Source: SIG672 sp045605765 (lineage in GTDB: Bacteria; Bacillota; Clostridia; Oscillospirales; CAG-272). Taken from it: a DNA stretch of 64,000 bases. The first letter of the stretch is position 1; the number at the start of each line of letters is the position of its first letter. The notes under the pieces are model-generated. The model saw only the letters and a list, made by a program, of their open reading frames with translations. It was not told the origin of the DNA and made no database searches. Positions 34,128 through 43,005 of this stretch are shown here, in pieces. Both the position numbers and the translations under genes were made by a program. The DNA lies in assembly GCA_045605765.1 (NCBI GenBank), contig JAZUQQ010000027.1, positions 62,001 through 126,000 of the forward strand, given 5' to 3'.

Positions 34128-35687
34128 TTAATCTTGACCTTCTGTTTTTTCTATAATCTTAAATATCTCCCAGCCTGCACTCCGACTGTACGCCGAAACA
34201 AGACCGCTTGACACGTTCGATATATGGCTAAAAACGAACGGAAGAACTATATTTCCCTTCGCATCTATCATACCTAGCGTTCCACCCTCGCATCCAACCA
34301 CCGCAAGTCCCTGAACAAAGGGCGCCGCATAGGTGTATATCGGCTGGGCTATCCATTTTTTATCAATACTGTAATATCCGTAGCGGCCGTTTTGGGACAG
34401 GATCATAACTCCGTCCGAATAGCTCTCAAGGGTATATCCTCTCGGAATGTCAAAAAGCTCGCCCGACAAATTAACAAGAGTCTCGTAATCGGCAACCGTT
34501 TTATTATAGTTAGACGCCGAGCGACCGATAAGTCGTATTCTTATTCTCATCCATCCGTACTCATCAACCGTACCGCTTCCTATTGCACCGATATCGTTTG
34601 TGTACGGCAGGGCATAATACCTACGCACATAAGCACCCTGATTTACACCGAATTTATCATAGTAAAAGAAATTCTTCGCATGGAACTGGTAAACGTTTTT
34701 GCCCGATGAATCTATTATCGAAATAGCCCCTGCGCTTGTCTTGATCAAAGCATATCCGCTTTCTCCAAAGCTATATGCGTTAGTGTACGTCGAGCTTATC
34801 TCTTGTTTTTCAGTAGCGGCGTTGTAATATCTATATATCTTTTTAGCTTTGTCATAAAAAGCGTATATCTGCTCACCTTTATCATTTTTATACGAAAAGG
34901 CGGGATAATCGTATTCAAGCGATGCAACTATCGAATTTTCCGAAACGCTCTCAAAAGCGTTTTTTTCTTCGCTCAGAATATAATATGCGCCCGAAGCATC
35001 GATAAACACAGCCTTTCCCGATACAGTTCGCTTGTTGGCGGGAAGTTTATCCCCCATATTCTCAACAAGAACCACTCCGTCACCGCTGCAAAGAGAGGAC
35101 ACACCTTCGACGGAATTTATGATTATATAGCCCATATAAAGCTCAACAGTCTTTATATCGACCTCTCTATCTTCATATACTATTTTGACCGATGCATCGC
35201 TCGATGAGGTCTTCTTAACAGCAACCTTGACTGTTTTTTTGCCCAGAGAAAAATCTCCGTCAAGCTCAATGCCCGATTTTACCAAAGCACTGTTTTCACT
35301 ATCGTATTTTCCGACAGCTATAAGGACATTACTTGAGATAGCTTGTAGCGAGGGAATATCTTTCGTCAGTTTATCGTAAAGCTCTTTATCGGCATAGGAT
35401 ATATCACTCACAAGTCCTTCAACAAATCCGATGCCAAGTGCATTTGAGAGATTTGTGACATATTCCCTGCTGTCGTTATCGTTTTTCCCGTCTTCGACAT
35501 CGTCATACTGTCCGTCGTCCTGTCCGTCGTCGGGCACAGAGGTATCTGGTACATCGTTCGACTGTTCGTTTCTTTCAAGTCCGTCATAAAAATCAACGGC
35601 GGTCATCGCAAAATTCACAAACAAAGAGGCAACTACGAGGAAAGCGATAGCCGAAACGCCCCAAGGAGCGAGCTTCAAATATCTCAT
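34128..35687 (-). CDS. Membrane-anchored WG-repeat protein
   Basis: 519 aa. One membrane helix at about 12-34, then an Asp-rich linker (about 45-72, with two DDGQ units) and a large extracellular part. The last 90 residues hold WG-type repeat units (NGRYGYYSIDKKWIAQPIY; GGTLGMIDAKGNIVLPFVF), which fold as beta units of unknown ligand. ATG 35687 follows AAAGGAGG. It is next to rlmH on the same strand. Function unknown; surface binding is inferred. Confidence 0.75.
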   Translation of the reverse strand: MRYLKLAPWGVSAIAFLVVASLFVNFAMTAVDFYDGLERNEQSNDVPDTSVPDDGQDDGQYDDVEDGKNDNDSREYVTNLSNALGIGFVEGLVSDISYADKELYDKLTKDIPSLQAISSNVLIAVGKYDSENSALVKSGIELDGDFSLGKKTVKVAVKKTSSSDASVKIVYEDREVDIKTVELYMGYIIINSVEGVSSLCSGDGVVLVENMGDKLPANKRTVSGKAVFIDASGAYYILSEEKNAFESVSENSIVASLEYDYPAFSYKNDKGEQIYAFYDKAKKIYRYYNAATEKQEISSTYTNAYSFGESGYALIKTSAGAISIIDSSGKNVYQFHAKNFFYYDKFGVNQGAYVRRYYALPYTNDIGAIGSGTVDEYGWMRIRIRLIGRSASNYNKTVADYETLVNLSGELFDIPRGYTLESYSDGVMILSQNGRYGYYSIDKKWIAQPIYTYAAPFVQGLAVVGCEGGTLGMIDAKGNIVLPFVFSHISNVSSGLVSAYSRSAGWEIFKIIEKTEGQD

Positions 35688-35726
35688 TTTTATTCTGCCT
35701 CCTTTCGTTTTTCTTGCAAGATCTAT

Positions 35727-36152
35727 TTATTTGTGATACTTTCCACCGTTTATGATCGTAAACGCGCGGTATATCTGTTCAAGAAGTATCACGCGCATAA
35801 GTCTGTGCGGAAATGTCATTTTGGAGAAGGAAAGCCGAAGATCACAGCTTGCCTTTACCTCTTCGGTGAGTCCGTCAAACGCGCCTATTACAAAGCAAAG
35901 CTCACTGACTCCCGAGTTCGGGAGTTTTTCTATATACGAGGCAAGCTCCTCTGAGGACATCTGCTTTCCCTCGACACAAAGCGCGATCTTGCGCGCTCTC
36001 AGCGGAATATGCGGTATGATCGGCGCGCCGTCTTTAAGCTCGACTACTTTCAGCTTGCAAAAAGCTGAAAGTCTTTTTGAATATTCCGCGCAGGCATCGA
36101 CGAAAAACCGATCTTTCAGATTACCAACGCAAACAACCGTTATATCAATCAT
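35727..36152 (-). CDS. rlmH: 23S rRNA pseudouridine-1915 N3-methyltransferase
   Basis: 141 aa SPOUT methyltransferase. The C-terminal knot SKMTFPHRLMRVILLEQIYRA and the end NGGKYHK are diagnostic; LCVEGKQMSSEELASYI is typical. Full length. No strong ribosome site precedes ATG 36152. Confidence 0.96.
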   Translation of the reverse strand: MIDITVVCVGNLKDRFFVDACAEYSKRLSAFCKLKVVELKDGAPIIPHIPLRARKIALCVEGKQMSSEELASYIEKLPNSGVSELCFVIGAFDGLTEEVKASCDLRLSFSKMTFPHRLMRVILLEQIYRAFTIINGGKYHK

Positions 36153-36316
36153 TTTTTTAAAGGAAAACTTTTAAGAAAAGTTTTTCCGACCTTTCAAAAA
36201 CTTTCTCGCGCTCTTCCAAAAACTTTTATTAAAAATATTTTTTCTTTTTGTAAAGTTTTAAAAATTCTTAGAAAACTTTTTCAAAAGTTTTCTAAGCGGG
36301 TTCTCGGTGCAGAGCC
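36153..36316. other. AT-rich spacer with AAAACTTTT hairpin
   Basis: Between walJ-like and rlmH genes. CTTAGAAAACTTTT (36267-36280) and AAAAGTTTTCTAAG (36283-36296) form a perfect stem. Related CTTTTTGAAAAAAG-type sequences occur after stops near 40507, 49366 and 60590. Confidence 0.5.
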
Positions 36317-37096
36317 CTAAATGAGGCGTGTCGGGCAAAAGCGGTCGGCGACCGCAACGTCTGCCAACAGGGAGTTCTGCCTAAGGCGGCAAACGACGGT
36401 GTCGAGTGCGATCTCGGGGGTATTGTTTTCCGCGCTCAGATGCGCGAGAAGCACCTTTTTCGTGCTATGCGAAACTATGTACGAAACGAGCCGCGCGCAG
36501 TCATTGTTATCAAGGTGTCCGATATTTGACTCGATACGTTTTTTCAGTACGTACGGATAAGGTCCGTTTCTCAGCATTGAAAGATCGTAGTTCGATTCAA
36601 TCACAGCCGCCTCGCACTCCGAGAGCATATCGGCAATTTTACGGGAGAGCATACCCATATCGGTAGCGTATCCAAAACGTCTGCCGTTATACTCGATTAT
36701 GTATCCCGTACTCATACGGCTATCGTGCGGAGTTTCAAACGAGCGTATCCTTACGTCTTCTATCTCGATAACGCTTCCTGCCTCATAGACGTTTATAAGA
36801 TTATCAGGAACATCGGTTATCAGCATCTCGGCAGTTCCCTTCGCCGCATAGATGGGGATGCCGTAATATTTCGTTATCATTTTAAGACCTTTGATATGGT
36901 CCGAGTGCTCGTGCGTTACGAGTATTGCTTTGATGCTTGACAGCGACGCACCGATCTCAGAAAGCGCGGACTCCGTCGCCTTTTTGCTCTTTCCCGCGTC
37001 TATAAGAAACTCCGTATTTCCGCATTTCACGTAGCAGGAATTCCCCGACGAGCCCGAAAAAAGCGTGTATATCGTGACATCGTTCATATTTTCCAT
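36317..37096 (-). CDS. MBL-fold hydrolase, WalJ/YycJ-like
   Basis: 259 aa metallo-beta-lactamase fold. The metal motif is THEHSDH near 60-66, with further ligands in YATDMG and AHLSAENN. The SGSSGNS N-terminus and this metal pattern fit YycJ/WalJ, which in Bacillus relatives acts in DNA repair and is linked to the WalRK locus. No walR or walK is nearby. ATG 37096 is taken; ATG 37084 is also possible. Confidence 0.85.
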   Translation of the reverse strand: MENMNDVTIYTLFSGSSGNSCYVKCGNTEFLIDAGKSKKATESALSEIGASLSSIKAILVTHEHSDHIKGLKMITKYYGIPIYAAKGTAEMLITDVPDNLINVYEAGSVIEIEDVRIRSFETPHDSRMSTGYIIEYNGRRFGYATDMGMLSRKIADMLSECEAAVIESNYDLSMLRNGPYPYVLKKRIESNIGHLDNNDCARLVSYIVSHSTKKVLLAHLSAENNTPEIALDTVVCRLRQNSLLADVAVADRFCPTRLI

Positions 37097-37176
37097 ATTT
37101 ACGGCGTTTTCCTCTTTATCACATTTATAGGGAACCTCGGCAAGCGCAGAGATCCCCTATTTTTAAGCTTGGTCTT

Positions 37177-38460
37177 TTAAAGAACGCATACCGCGCCTTT
37201 GTTTCTTATACGGAGAACGTAGGTTGCGCCCTCACCGAATACGCCGTCCATAAGCTTGGCGTAATCAGCGGTAGCACTTTCGGGCATAAACGCTTGAATC
37301 GTTCCCGCAAATCCGCCGCCGTGAACACGGCAAGCCGAGGGAGCATCAAGCTTCGCGAGAAAATCCTCGGTAACTGCGAGTGCAAGAGAAAGCCCCTGCT
37401 CCTCTACATTCTTTACCGTATATACGTTTTGAAGGAACTTGAACGAGGAGCTGCCCGATGCGCGAACCCCGTCGAAGAACGCCGAAAGATCGCCGTTTTC
37501 AAGAGCCTTTGCCTGCTCGGTGACGCGTGCGTTTTCGTTTACGAAGTGGATAGCTCTCATAATAGCTCTGTCACCGGTCTTTTCACGAAGTACGGGAATA
37601 GCCGAGATGATCTCGCCAAGGGAAATCTCACGGAGAACCTCTTTGCCAAAATGAGCGGCAACCGCCTTCATCTCTGCTGGTACGGACGCATAGTCTGCGT
37701 TAAGGTCTGCGTGGTTTCCGCCGGTGTTTACGATACAGAGTGAGTATCCGAGTGCGGAAAGATCAAACGCGGGCTTGCCGACTATAGGATTTTTGGGATC
37801 TGCAAAGTCGATCGAGATAAATCCGCCGACCGCGCAGGCAGTCTGGTCCATAAGTCCGCAGGGCTTGCCGAAATACTTATTCTCGGCGTACTGTGCGAGC
37901 TTTGCTATCGTTACGTCGTCAACGTCGTTATTGTAGAGAGTACGCATGATGTTTCCGACCATTACCTCGAAAGCGGCAGAGGACGAAAGACCCGAGCCTT
38001 TAAGAACGTCGGAGGTCGTGTAGGCGTCAAAACCGCCCACGGTATATCCCGAGCTTTCAAGACCCTCGCACATGCCCTCGATGACCGCAAAGCTCGTAAA
38101 GAACTTGTCGGGATCTACCTTGATCTCGGGGATCTTAACGCTGTCGGGGGAAAATCCCTTACTTTTGATGTTTACGATTCCTGTATCGGTCTTGCGAGCT
38201 ACCGCGATAATATCAAGGTTTATCGAAGCGGCAAGCACCTTTCCGTGGTTGTGATCTGTATGGTTGCCCGACACCTCGCTTCTTCCCGGAACCGAGAAAA
38301 GACGGAGATCATCCGAATCGGCAAAATTTGCGATAAAACCGTCGATTGCCTCAATATATCTTTCACGCTGATAAGATACCTTGTCCGCACCGTAAAGATC
38401 TGTGAAAACATCGTCGAGATTTCCCAAGGCTATGTACTGTTTGAGCTGTGTTGCATTCAT
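37177..38460 (-). CDS. galK: Galactokinase-family GHMP kinase
   Basis: 427 aa cytosolic sugar 1-kinase. The sugar motif reads GRSEVSGNHTDHNHG near 59-73, the GHMP ATP loop is GSGLSSSAA (155-163), and the catalytic Asp is D205 in CGLMDQ. HGGGFAGTIQAF near the C-terminus is the third GHMP motif. In canonical galactokinase the sugar motif is GEHTDYN, where Glu contacts the sugar; here it is Asn66, a form I know from Clostridia. Substrate may be galactose, N-acetylgalactosamine or a related sugar. No galT or galE is nearby. ATG 38460 follows GGAGGAAC. Confidence 0.88.
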   Translation of the reverse strand: MNATQLKQYIALGNLDDVFTDLYGADKVSYQRERYIEAIDGFIANFADSDDLRLFSVPGRSEVSGNHTDHNHGKVLAASINLDIIAVARKTDTGIVNIKSKGFSPDSVKIPEIKVDPDKFFTSFAVIEGMCEGLESSGYTVGGFDAYTTSDVLKGSGLSSSAAFEVMVGNIMRTLYNNDVDDVTIAKLAQYAENKYFGKPCGLMDQTACAVGGFISIDFADPKNPIVGKPAFDLSALGYSLCIVNTGGNHADLNADYASVPAEMKAVAAHFGKEVLREISLGEIISAIPVLREKTGDRAIMRAIHFVNENARVTEQAKALENGDLSAFFDGVRASGSSSFKFLQNVYTVKNVEEQGLSLALAVTEDFLAKLDAPSACRVHGGGFAGTIQAFMPESATADYAKLMDGVFGEGATYVLRIRNKGAVCVL

Positions 38461-38501
38461 TGATAGTTCCTCCGCAGAGATAGTTTAATTATATTGCCTA
38501 T

Positions 38502-38530
38502 ATTATAGCACAACAGGACCGAAATGTCTA
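38502..38530 (-). promoter_or_regulatory. Promoter of the galactokinase gene
   Basis: On the minus strand TAGACA (plus 38525-38530) and TATAAT (plus 38502-38507), spacer 17. Confidence 0.65.
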
Positions 38531-38632
38531 TACCCCAAGATCAAATTCATTGTAAATTTTTACGAAAAGGTCACATTTTTTCGCTCACTTTTACGATAAA
38601 ACTACGTTTTTAAAAAAAATTAAAATAATTTC

Positions 38633-38661
38633 TTGACTTATGAGCAAAGATATATTATACT
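38633..38661 (+). promoter_or_regulatory. Promoter of the Fe-S scaffold/GGGtGRT unit
   Basis: TTGACT at 38633-38638 and TATACT at 38656-38661, spacer 17. Leader about 90 nt. Confidence 0.6.
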
Positions 38662-38758
38662 GTATGATAGTGAAGTACGGTCGGACAAGCATTGTCTGTT
38701 TCCGTTTTCCAAACGTTTATTGCAACATTTATATAAATCAAAAAGGAGACAAGAAAAA

Positions 38759-39475
38759 ATGAGCAATGAATTCAGCTGCGCGTACGCAATGAGCAACGAA
38801 GTTCAGAACATGTGTACCGTCGCAAAAGGCCCCTTCCACGGACCCGCTCCCATTCCCGAAGAAGGAAAATGGGTACAGGCAACGGAGATCAAGGATATTT
38901 CCGGTTACACTCATGGTGTAGGCTGGTGTGCACCCCAGCAGGGCGCATGCAAGCTCTCGCTTAACGTTAAAAACGGTATCATCGAGGAAGCTCTCGTTGA
39001 AACCATCGGTTGCTCGGGTATGACTCACTCAGCTGCTATGGCGGCAGAGATCCTTCCCGGAAAGACCATTCTCGAAGCTCTCAACACTGACCTCGTCTGC
39101 GATGCTATCAACACCGCGATGAGAGAGCTCTTCCTCCAGATCGTTTACGGACGTACCCAGTCGGCATTCTCCGAGGGAGGTCTTGTAATCGGCGCAGGTA
39201 TGGAAGACCTCGGCAAGGGCGAGCGTTCGATGGTCGGTACTATGTACGGAACCAAGGCAAAGGGTGTTCGTTATCTCGAAATGACCGAGGGATACTGCAC
39301 CAGAATGGCACTCGACAAAGACAATCAGGTTATCGGATACGAGTTCGTATCTCTCGGAAAGATGACCGACTTCATCAAGAAGGGTCTTACCCCCAACGAA
39401 GCATACGAGAAGTCCAAGGGCACCTACGGAAGATTTGATGATGCTGTTAAGTACATCGATCCCCGTAAAGAGTAA
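38759..39475 (+). CDS. NifU/IscU-like iron-sulfur scaffold protein
   Basis: 238 aa, cytosolic. The scaffold-type motif is IGCSGMTHSAAMAAEILPGK (82-101), with cysteines at 57, 64 and 85 as candidate cluster ligands. It is longer than IscU and has a C-terminal part (YLEMTEGYCTRMAL; GYEFVSLGKMTDFIKKG) seen in Clostridia homologues that pair with GGGtGRT proteins. ATG 38759 follows AAAAGGAGA. Codon choice is highly biased (few rare codons), suggesting strong expression. No nifS/iscS is near, so cluster delivery to its partner is inferred. Confidence 0.85.
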   Translation: MSNEFSCAYAMSNEVQNMCTVAKGPFHGPAPIPEEGKWVQATEIKDISGYTHGVGWCAPQQGACKLSLNVKNGIIEEALVETIGCSGMTHSAAMAAEILPGKTILEALNTDLVCDAINTAMRELFLQIVYGRTQSAFSEGGLVIGAGMEDLGKGERSMVGTMYGTKAKGVRYLEMTEGYCTRMALDKDNQVIGYEFVSLGKMTDFIKKGLTPNEAYEKSKGTYGRFDDAVKYIDPRKE

Positions 39476-39494
39476 GTAAAGGAGGAAATTACAA

Positions 39495-40493
39495 ATGGCA
39501 AAGTTTGAAGGTTACGAAAGACGCGAGGCTAAAATTCTCGCTACTCTCAAAGAATACGGCATTTCCTCTATCGACGAATGCAAGGAAATCTGGGATGCCA
39601 AGGGCATCGATCCCTACAAAATAGTTGAAGAAACTCAGCCTATCGCGTTCGAGAATGCAAAATGGGCTTACACCGTTGGCGCAGCTATCGCAATCAAGAA
39701 GGGTTGCACCAAGGCCGCTGATGCCGCCGCCGCTATCGGTATCGGACTTCAGTCCTTCTGTATCCCCGGTTCGGTTGCTGAAAACCGCAAGGTTGGTATC
39801 GGACACGGAAACCTCGGAAAGATGCTTCTCTCCGAGGAGACCGATTGCTTCTGCTTCCTCGCAGGACACGAGTCCTTCGCAGCTGCTGAGGGTGCTATTA
39901 AGATCGCTCTCAATGCTAACAAGGTAAGAGTTAAGCCTCTCCGCGTTATTCTTAACGGCCTTGGAAAAGACGCCGCTATGATCATTTCGCGTATCAACGG
40001 CTTCACCTACGTTAAGACTCAGTTCGATCCTTATACCGAAGAGGTTAAGGTTCTCAGCGAAACCGCTTATTCTAACGGTCCTCGCGCGAACGTTAAGTGC
40101 TACGGCTCGGATAGCGTTCCGGAGGGCGTTGCGATCATGCGCCTTGAAAACGTCGGCGTTTCGATCACCGGTAACTCGACCAACCCCACCAGATTCCAGC
40201 ACCCCGTTGCAGGAACCTACAAGAAGTGGTGTAATGAGAACGGCAAGCAGTACTTCTCTGTTGCATCGGGCGGCGGTACCGGACGTACTCTCCACCCCGA
40301 CAACATGGCGGCAGGTCCTGCTTCCTACGGTCTGACCGATACTATGGGACGTATGCACGGCGACGCTCAGTTCGCGGGCTCGTCCTCAGTTCCCGCTCAC
40401 GTAGAGATGATGGGTCTCATCGGCGCAGGTAACAACCCCATGGTTGGTATGACTGTTGCTGTTGCAGTTGCAGTTGAAGAGGCTTCTAAGTAA
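39495..40493 (+). CDS. GGGtGRT protein
   Basis: 332 aa. Named for ASGGGTGRTLHPDN near 257-270; also EDTDCFCFLAGHESFAAAEG-type and AHVEMMGLIGAGNNPMVGM segments. I recognise this family as an uncharacterised protein encoded next to the Fe-S scaffold in Clostridia. It starts 19 bases after the scaffold stop, with AAAGGAGG, and shows the same strong codon bias. It may be an enzyme or carrier that receives the cluster; the chemistry is unknown. Confidence 0.88.
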   Translation: MAKFEGYERREAKILATLKEYGISSIDECKEIWDAKGIDPYKIVEETQPIAFENAKWAYTVGAAIAIKKGCTKAADAAAAIGIGLQSFCIPGSVAENRKVGIGHGNLGKMLLSEETDCFCFLAGHESFAAAEGAIKIALNANKVRVKPLRVILNGLGKDAAMIISRINGFTYVKTQFDPYTEEVKVLSETAYSNGPRANVKCYGSDSVPEGVAIMRLENVGVSITGNSTNPTRFQHPVAGTYKKWCNENGKQYFSVASGGGTGRTLHPDNMAAGPASYGLTDTMGRMHGDAQFAGSSSVPAHVEMMGLIGAGNNPMVGMTVAVAVAVEEASK

Positions 40494-40543
40494 GAAATAC
40501 GGTCGCTTTTTGAAAAAAGCTCCGCAAAAACTTTAATAAAAAC

Positions 40544-40590
40544 GGACAGGTCATTTTGGGCAAAGCCGAGGTGACCTGTCCTTCTTTTTG
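40544..40590 (+). terminator. Terminator-like 38-nt hairpin, copy A
   Basis: GGACAGGTCA (40544-40553) pairs with TGACCTGTCC (40572-40581); GGC/GCC forms a small inner stem. CTTCTTTTT follows. Copy B with compensating changes is at 48217-48254. Confidence 0.8.
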
Positions 40591-40706
40591 TGCGTAAACA
40601 AGAAAACATCTGTGGCAAAAGACTTCAAACTCGACGTCAAAACTGTCAACTTTACACCATATTTATATAATAATCAACAGATTTTGCCCTATTTTTCAAA
40701 TAGGTG

Positions 40707-40735
40707 TTGCAAAAATCGACATAATATGATATAAT
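40707..40735 (+). promoter_or_regulatory. Promoter of the YwaF-like/ABC/Ig cassette
   Basis: TTGCAA at 40707-40712 and TATAAT at 40730-40735, spacer 17, then a leader of about 82 nt. Confidence 0.65.
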
Positions 40736-40823
40736 ACTTAGTGTGCCTTACGAAATATACTCGCTCTATGCCGTACGGCGGCAAAGTGTCGCCGTATCAT
40801 TTGCATTCAAAGGAGTTTCTTTT

Positions 40824-42254
40824 ATGTATACAGCAATTACGCTTATATCGGCAGTCGTGTTATCGGCGGTACTGCTTTTATCGCTTATAAAATCTGCCGA
40901 CATAACTTTTTATAGACTGCTTAAAATACTCACTCTTGTTTTTTGTGCCGTAGGACTTTTCCGCTTTATGCTTTGCGACGGGTTCATTTACGTTATCAAC
41001 GGCGGTTTATTGAACGAAGTTTACTACGAAGCGACCGATACGCTCTCCTCGATCATACGTTGGGGCTATTTCGCAAACTATTCGGTGCTTCCGATGGCAG
41101 TCTTTACAAGGAGCAGACTCTTCCGCAGTATCGCGTGCTACTACTGCCTGCCCTTTTCGGTGCTTTCTGCGGTGCATTTCGACCGTTTCATACCTTATTT
41201 CATGCAGAACACCGGCAGCATCTACGTCCAGTCCTATGAATTCCGATGCATTTACTTTGCAATCGAGCTCGTGCTTGCGATCTCTGTCACTTTGCTCGTC
41301 TGCATACGCGCAAAGCATTTCCTGCGCGTAACAGATCCTTGGGAGGTAGTTCGTCTGCTCGTTGCACTTCCCCTCGTTGCACTTGCTACGATGCCTGTTT
41401 ACGTTCCTCAGTCGATCGTCGGCTACTCCAATCTGGATGTTGGAAGCTTCAGTTCTATACACCTGCTCTGGATAGTCGCACTTATCGCAGTCACTCTGAT
41501 ACTTTACCGCATTTTCCGTTTCAGAAGCTACGAGGACCGATACAATCTCTGTCTTTTCCTAGTGCTCGTGCTTTTCTTCCATTATAATTCACTATACTTG
41601 ATGGGATTCAGTTTACCGAGATTACCCATTCAACTTTGCAATCTGGCTGCGTTCTTCTATATCATTGCCATTCCGTTTAGGCTGAACAAGTTTTTCCAGT
41701 TTTGCTTCATAGTAAACATAACGGGTGCACTGATCGCGATATTTTCACCCGATTTCGCCACTACCGGTGTCGGCTTCTGGAATTTGCATTACATATTCGA
41801 GCATTCGCTTGTGTTTATGGTTCCAATGCTCGCAATGGGTCTGAGGGTCTTCCCGCACGTAACGCGTAGCTCGCTCAAATATTCCGCAATCGGCTTCTCT
41901 TGCTACTTTGTATTTTGCATGATCGGCGGAGGACTTCTGAACATATTTTCCGATTATACGGGGCAAGAGGTCAACTATTTCTTTATGTTCGACCTCGAAA
42001 AAGCCGAATCGTTCGTTTCTATCATAAATCTTGCAGACGTATTCCCCGTAACCATCGGCGCATTTACCTTCTATCCTATTCTTATGCTTACTGTATTCGT
42101 TGCCTTTTCTCTACTCTGTCTCCTCTTTTACCGCTTTACGATCTACCTTTACAGCATAGAAGAGGATCACCTGAATCTGCGCAACGCAGGACTTGATCTT
42201 TTGGAGCAGCGTCTTGGAAGACCTTCGAGGTTTCCGCGCGAGTTTCAAGACTGA
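40824..42254 (+). CDS. YwaF-like multipass membrane protein
   Basis: 476 aa with about 13 hydrophobic segments. The second half has LPIQLCNLAAFFYIIAIPF near 275 and LHYIFEHSLVFMVPMLAM near 325, which fit the YwaF/TIGR02206 membrane family (normally about 230 aa). The N-terminal half is an extra membrane domain, so the protein is about twice the family length. Start ATG 40824 after AAGGAG. It is the first gene of the cassette, 16 bases ahead of the ABC ATPase. Function unknown; it may be the substrate-handling partner of the exporter. Confidence 0.65.
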   Translation: MYTAITLISAVVLSAVLLLSLIKSADITFYRLLKILTLVFCAVGLFRFMLCDGFIYVINGGLLNEVYYEATDTLSSIIRWGYFANYSVLPMAVFTRSRLFRSIACYYCLPFSVLSAVHFDRFIPYFMQNTGSIYVQSYEFRCIYFAIELVLAISVTLLVCIRAKHFLRVTDPWEVVRLLVALPLVALATMPVYVPQSIVGYSNLDVGSFSSIHLLWIVALIAVTLILYRIFRFRSYEDRYNLCLFLVLVLFFHYNSLYLMGFSLPRLPIQLCNLAAFFYIIAIPFRLNKFFQFCFIVNITGALIAIFSPDFATTGVGFWNLHYIFEHSLVFMVPMLAMGLRVFPHVTRSSLKYSAIGFSCYFVFCMIGGGLLNIFSDYTGQEVNYFFMFDLEKAESFVSIINLADVFPVTIGAFTFYPILMLTVFVAFSLLCLLFYRFTIYLYSIEEDHLNLRNAGLDLLEQRLGRPSRFPREFQD

Positions 42255-42270
42255 TATGGAGGCTTACTAA

Positions 42271-43005
42271 ATGTTAGAAATTAAGAATTTAACTAAAAGC
42301 TATGCAGACTCTTCTATCAACGCCGTAGAAAACCTATCTCTCTCTCTGAACGCAGGCGAGATTTACGGATTCCTCGGCTCTAACGGCGCAGGCAAAAGCA
42401 CGACCATCAAGGCTCTCGTTGGTATTCACCCCTTCCAGAAGGGAAATATACTTATAAACGGCGTTTCGATTAAGACTTCTCCCCTTGAGGCGAAGCAACA
42501 GATAGGCTACGTATCTGACAATCACGCCGTATTTGAACGTCTTACCGGTCGTGAATACGTAACTCATATCGCCAACCTTTACAGTGTACCGAAGCAGGAA
42601 ATGGAGAAACGGTGTGAGGATATGCTTAACATCTTTAAATTAAAGGAAGCGTTTGACCTGCCGATAAAGAGCTACTCTCACGGTATGAAGCAGAAAATAT
42701 CGGTAATCGGTGCTCTCGTACACAACCCCAAGCTTTGGGTGCTTGACGAGCCTCTGACAGGTCTTGATCCGCAGAGCGCATATCAGTTAAAACTGGTAAT
42801 GAAGCGTCACGCCAAGGCAGGAAATACCGTATTTTTCAGTTCGCATATTCTTGACGTTGTGGAAAATCTTTGCGACCGTTGCTGCATTATCCAGAAGGGT
42901 AAATTGCAGGGCATTTACGATCTTGCGGAGCTTCGCGAACAGGGACGCTCCCTTGAAAAGATATTTATGCGTGTGGTCGGCGAGATCGAAGGCGAGGACG
43001 TGTGA
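42271..43005 (+). CDS. ABC transporter ATP-binding protein
   Basis: 244 aa. Walker A GSNGAGKST at 36-44, ABC signature YSHGMKQK near 131, Walker B LWVLDEPLTGLD near 151, and the H-loop SSHIL. It is the drug/lantibiotic-export (ABC-2) type. It is preceded by ATGGAGG and ends in the TGATG overlap with the permease, so the two are coupled. Confidence 0.95.
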   Translation: MLEIKNLTKSYADSSINAVENLSLSLNAGEIYGFLGSNGAGKSTTIKALVGIHPFQKGNILINGVSIKTSPLEAKQQIGYVSDNHAVFERLTGREYVTHIANLYSVPKQEMEKRCEDMLNIFKLKEAFDLPIKSYSHGMKQKISVIGALVHNPKLWVLDEPLTGLDPQSAYQLKLVMKRHAKAGNTVFFSSHILDVVENLCDRCCIIQKGKLQGIYDLAELREQGRSLEKIFMRVVGEIEGEDV

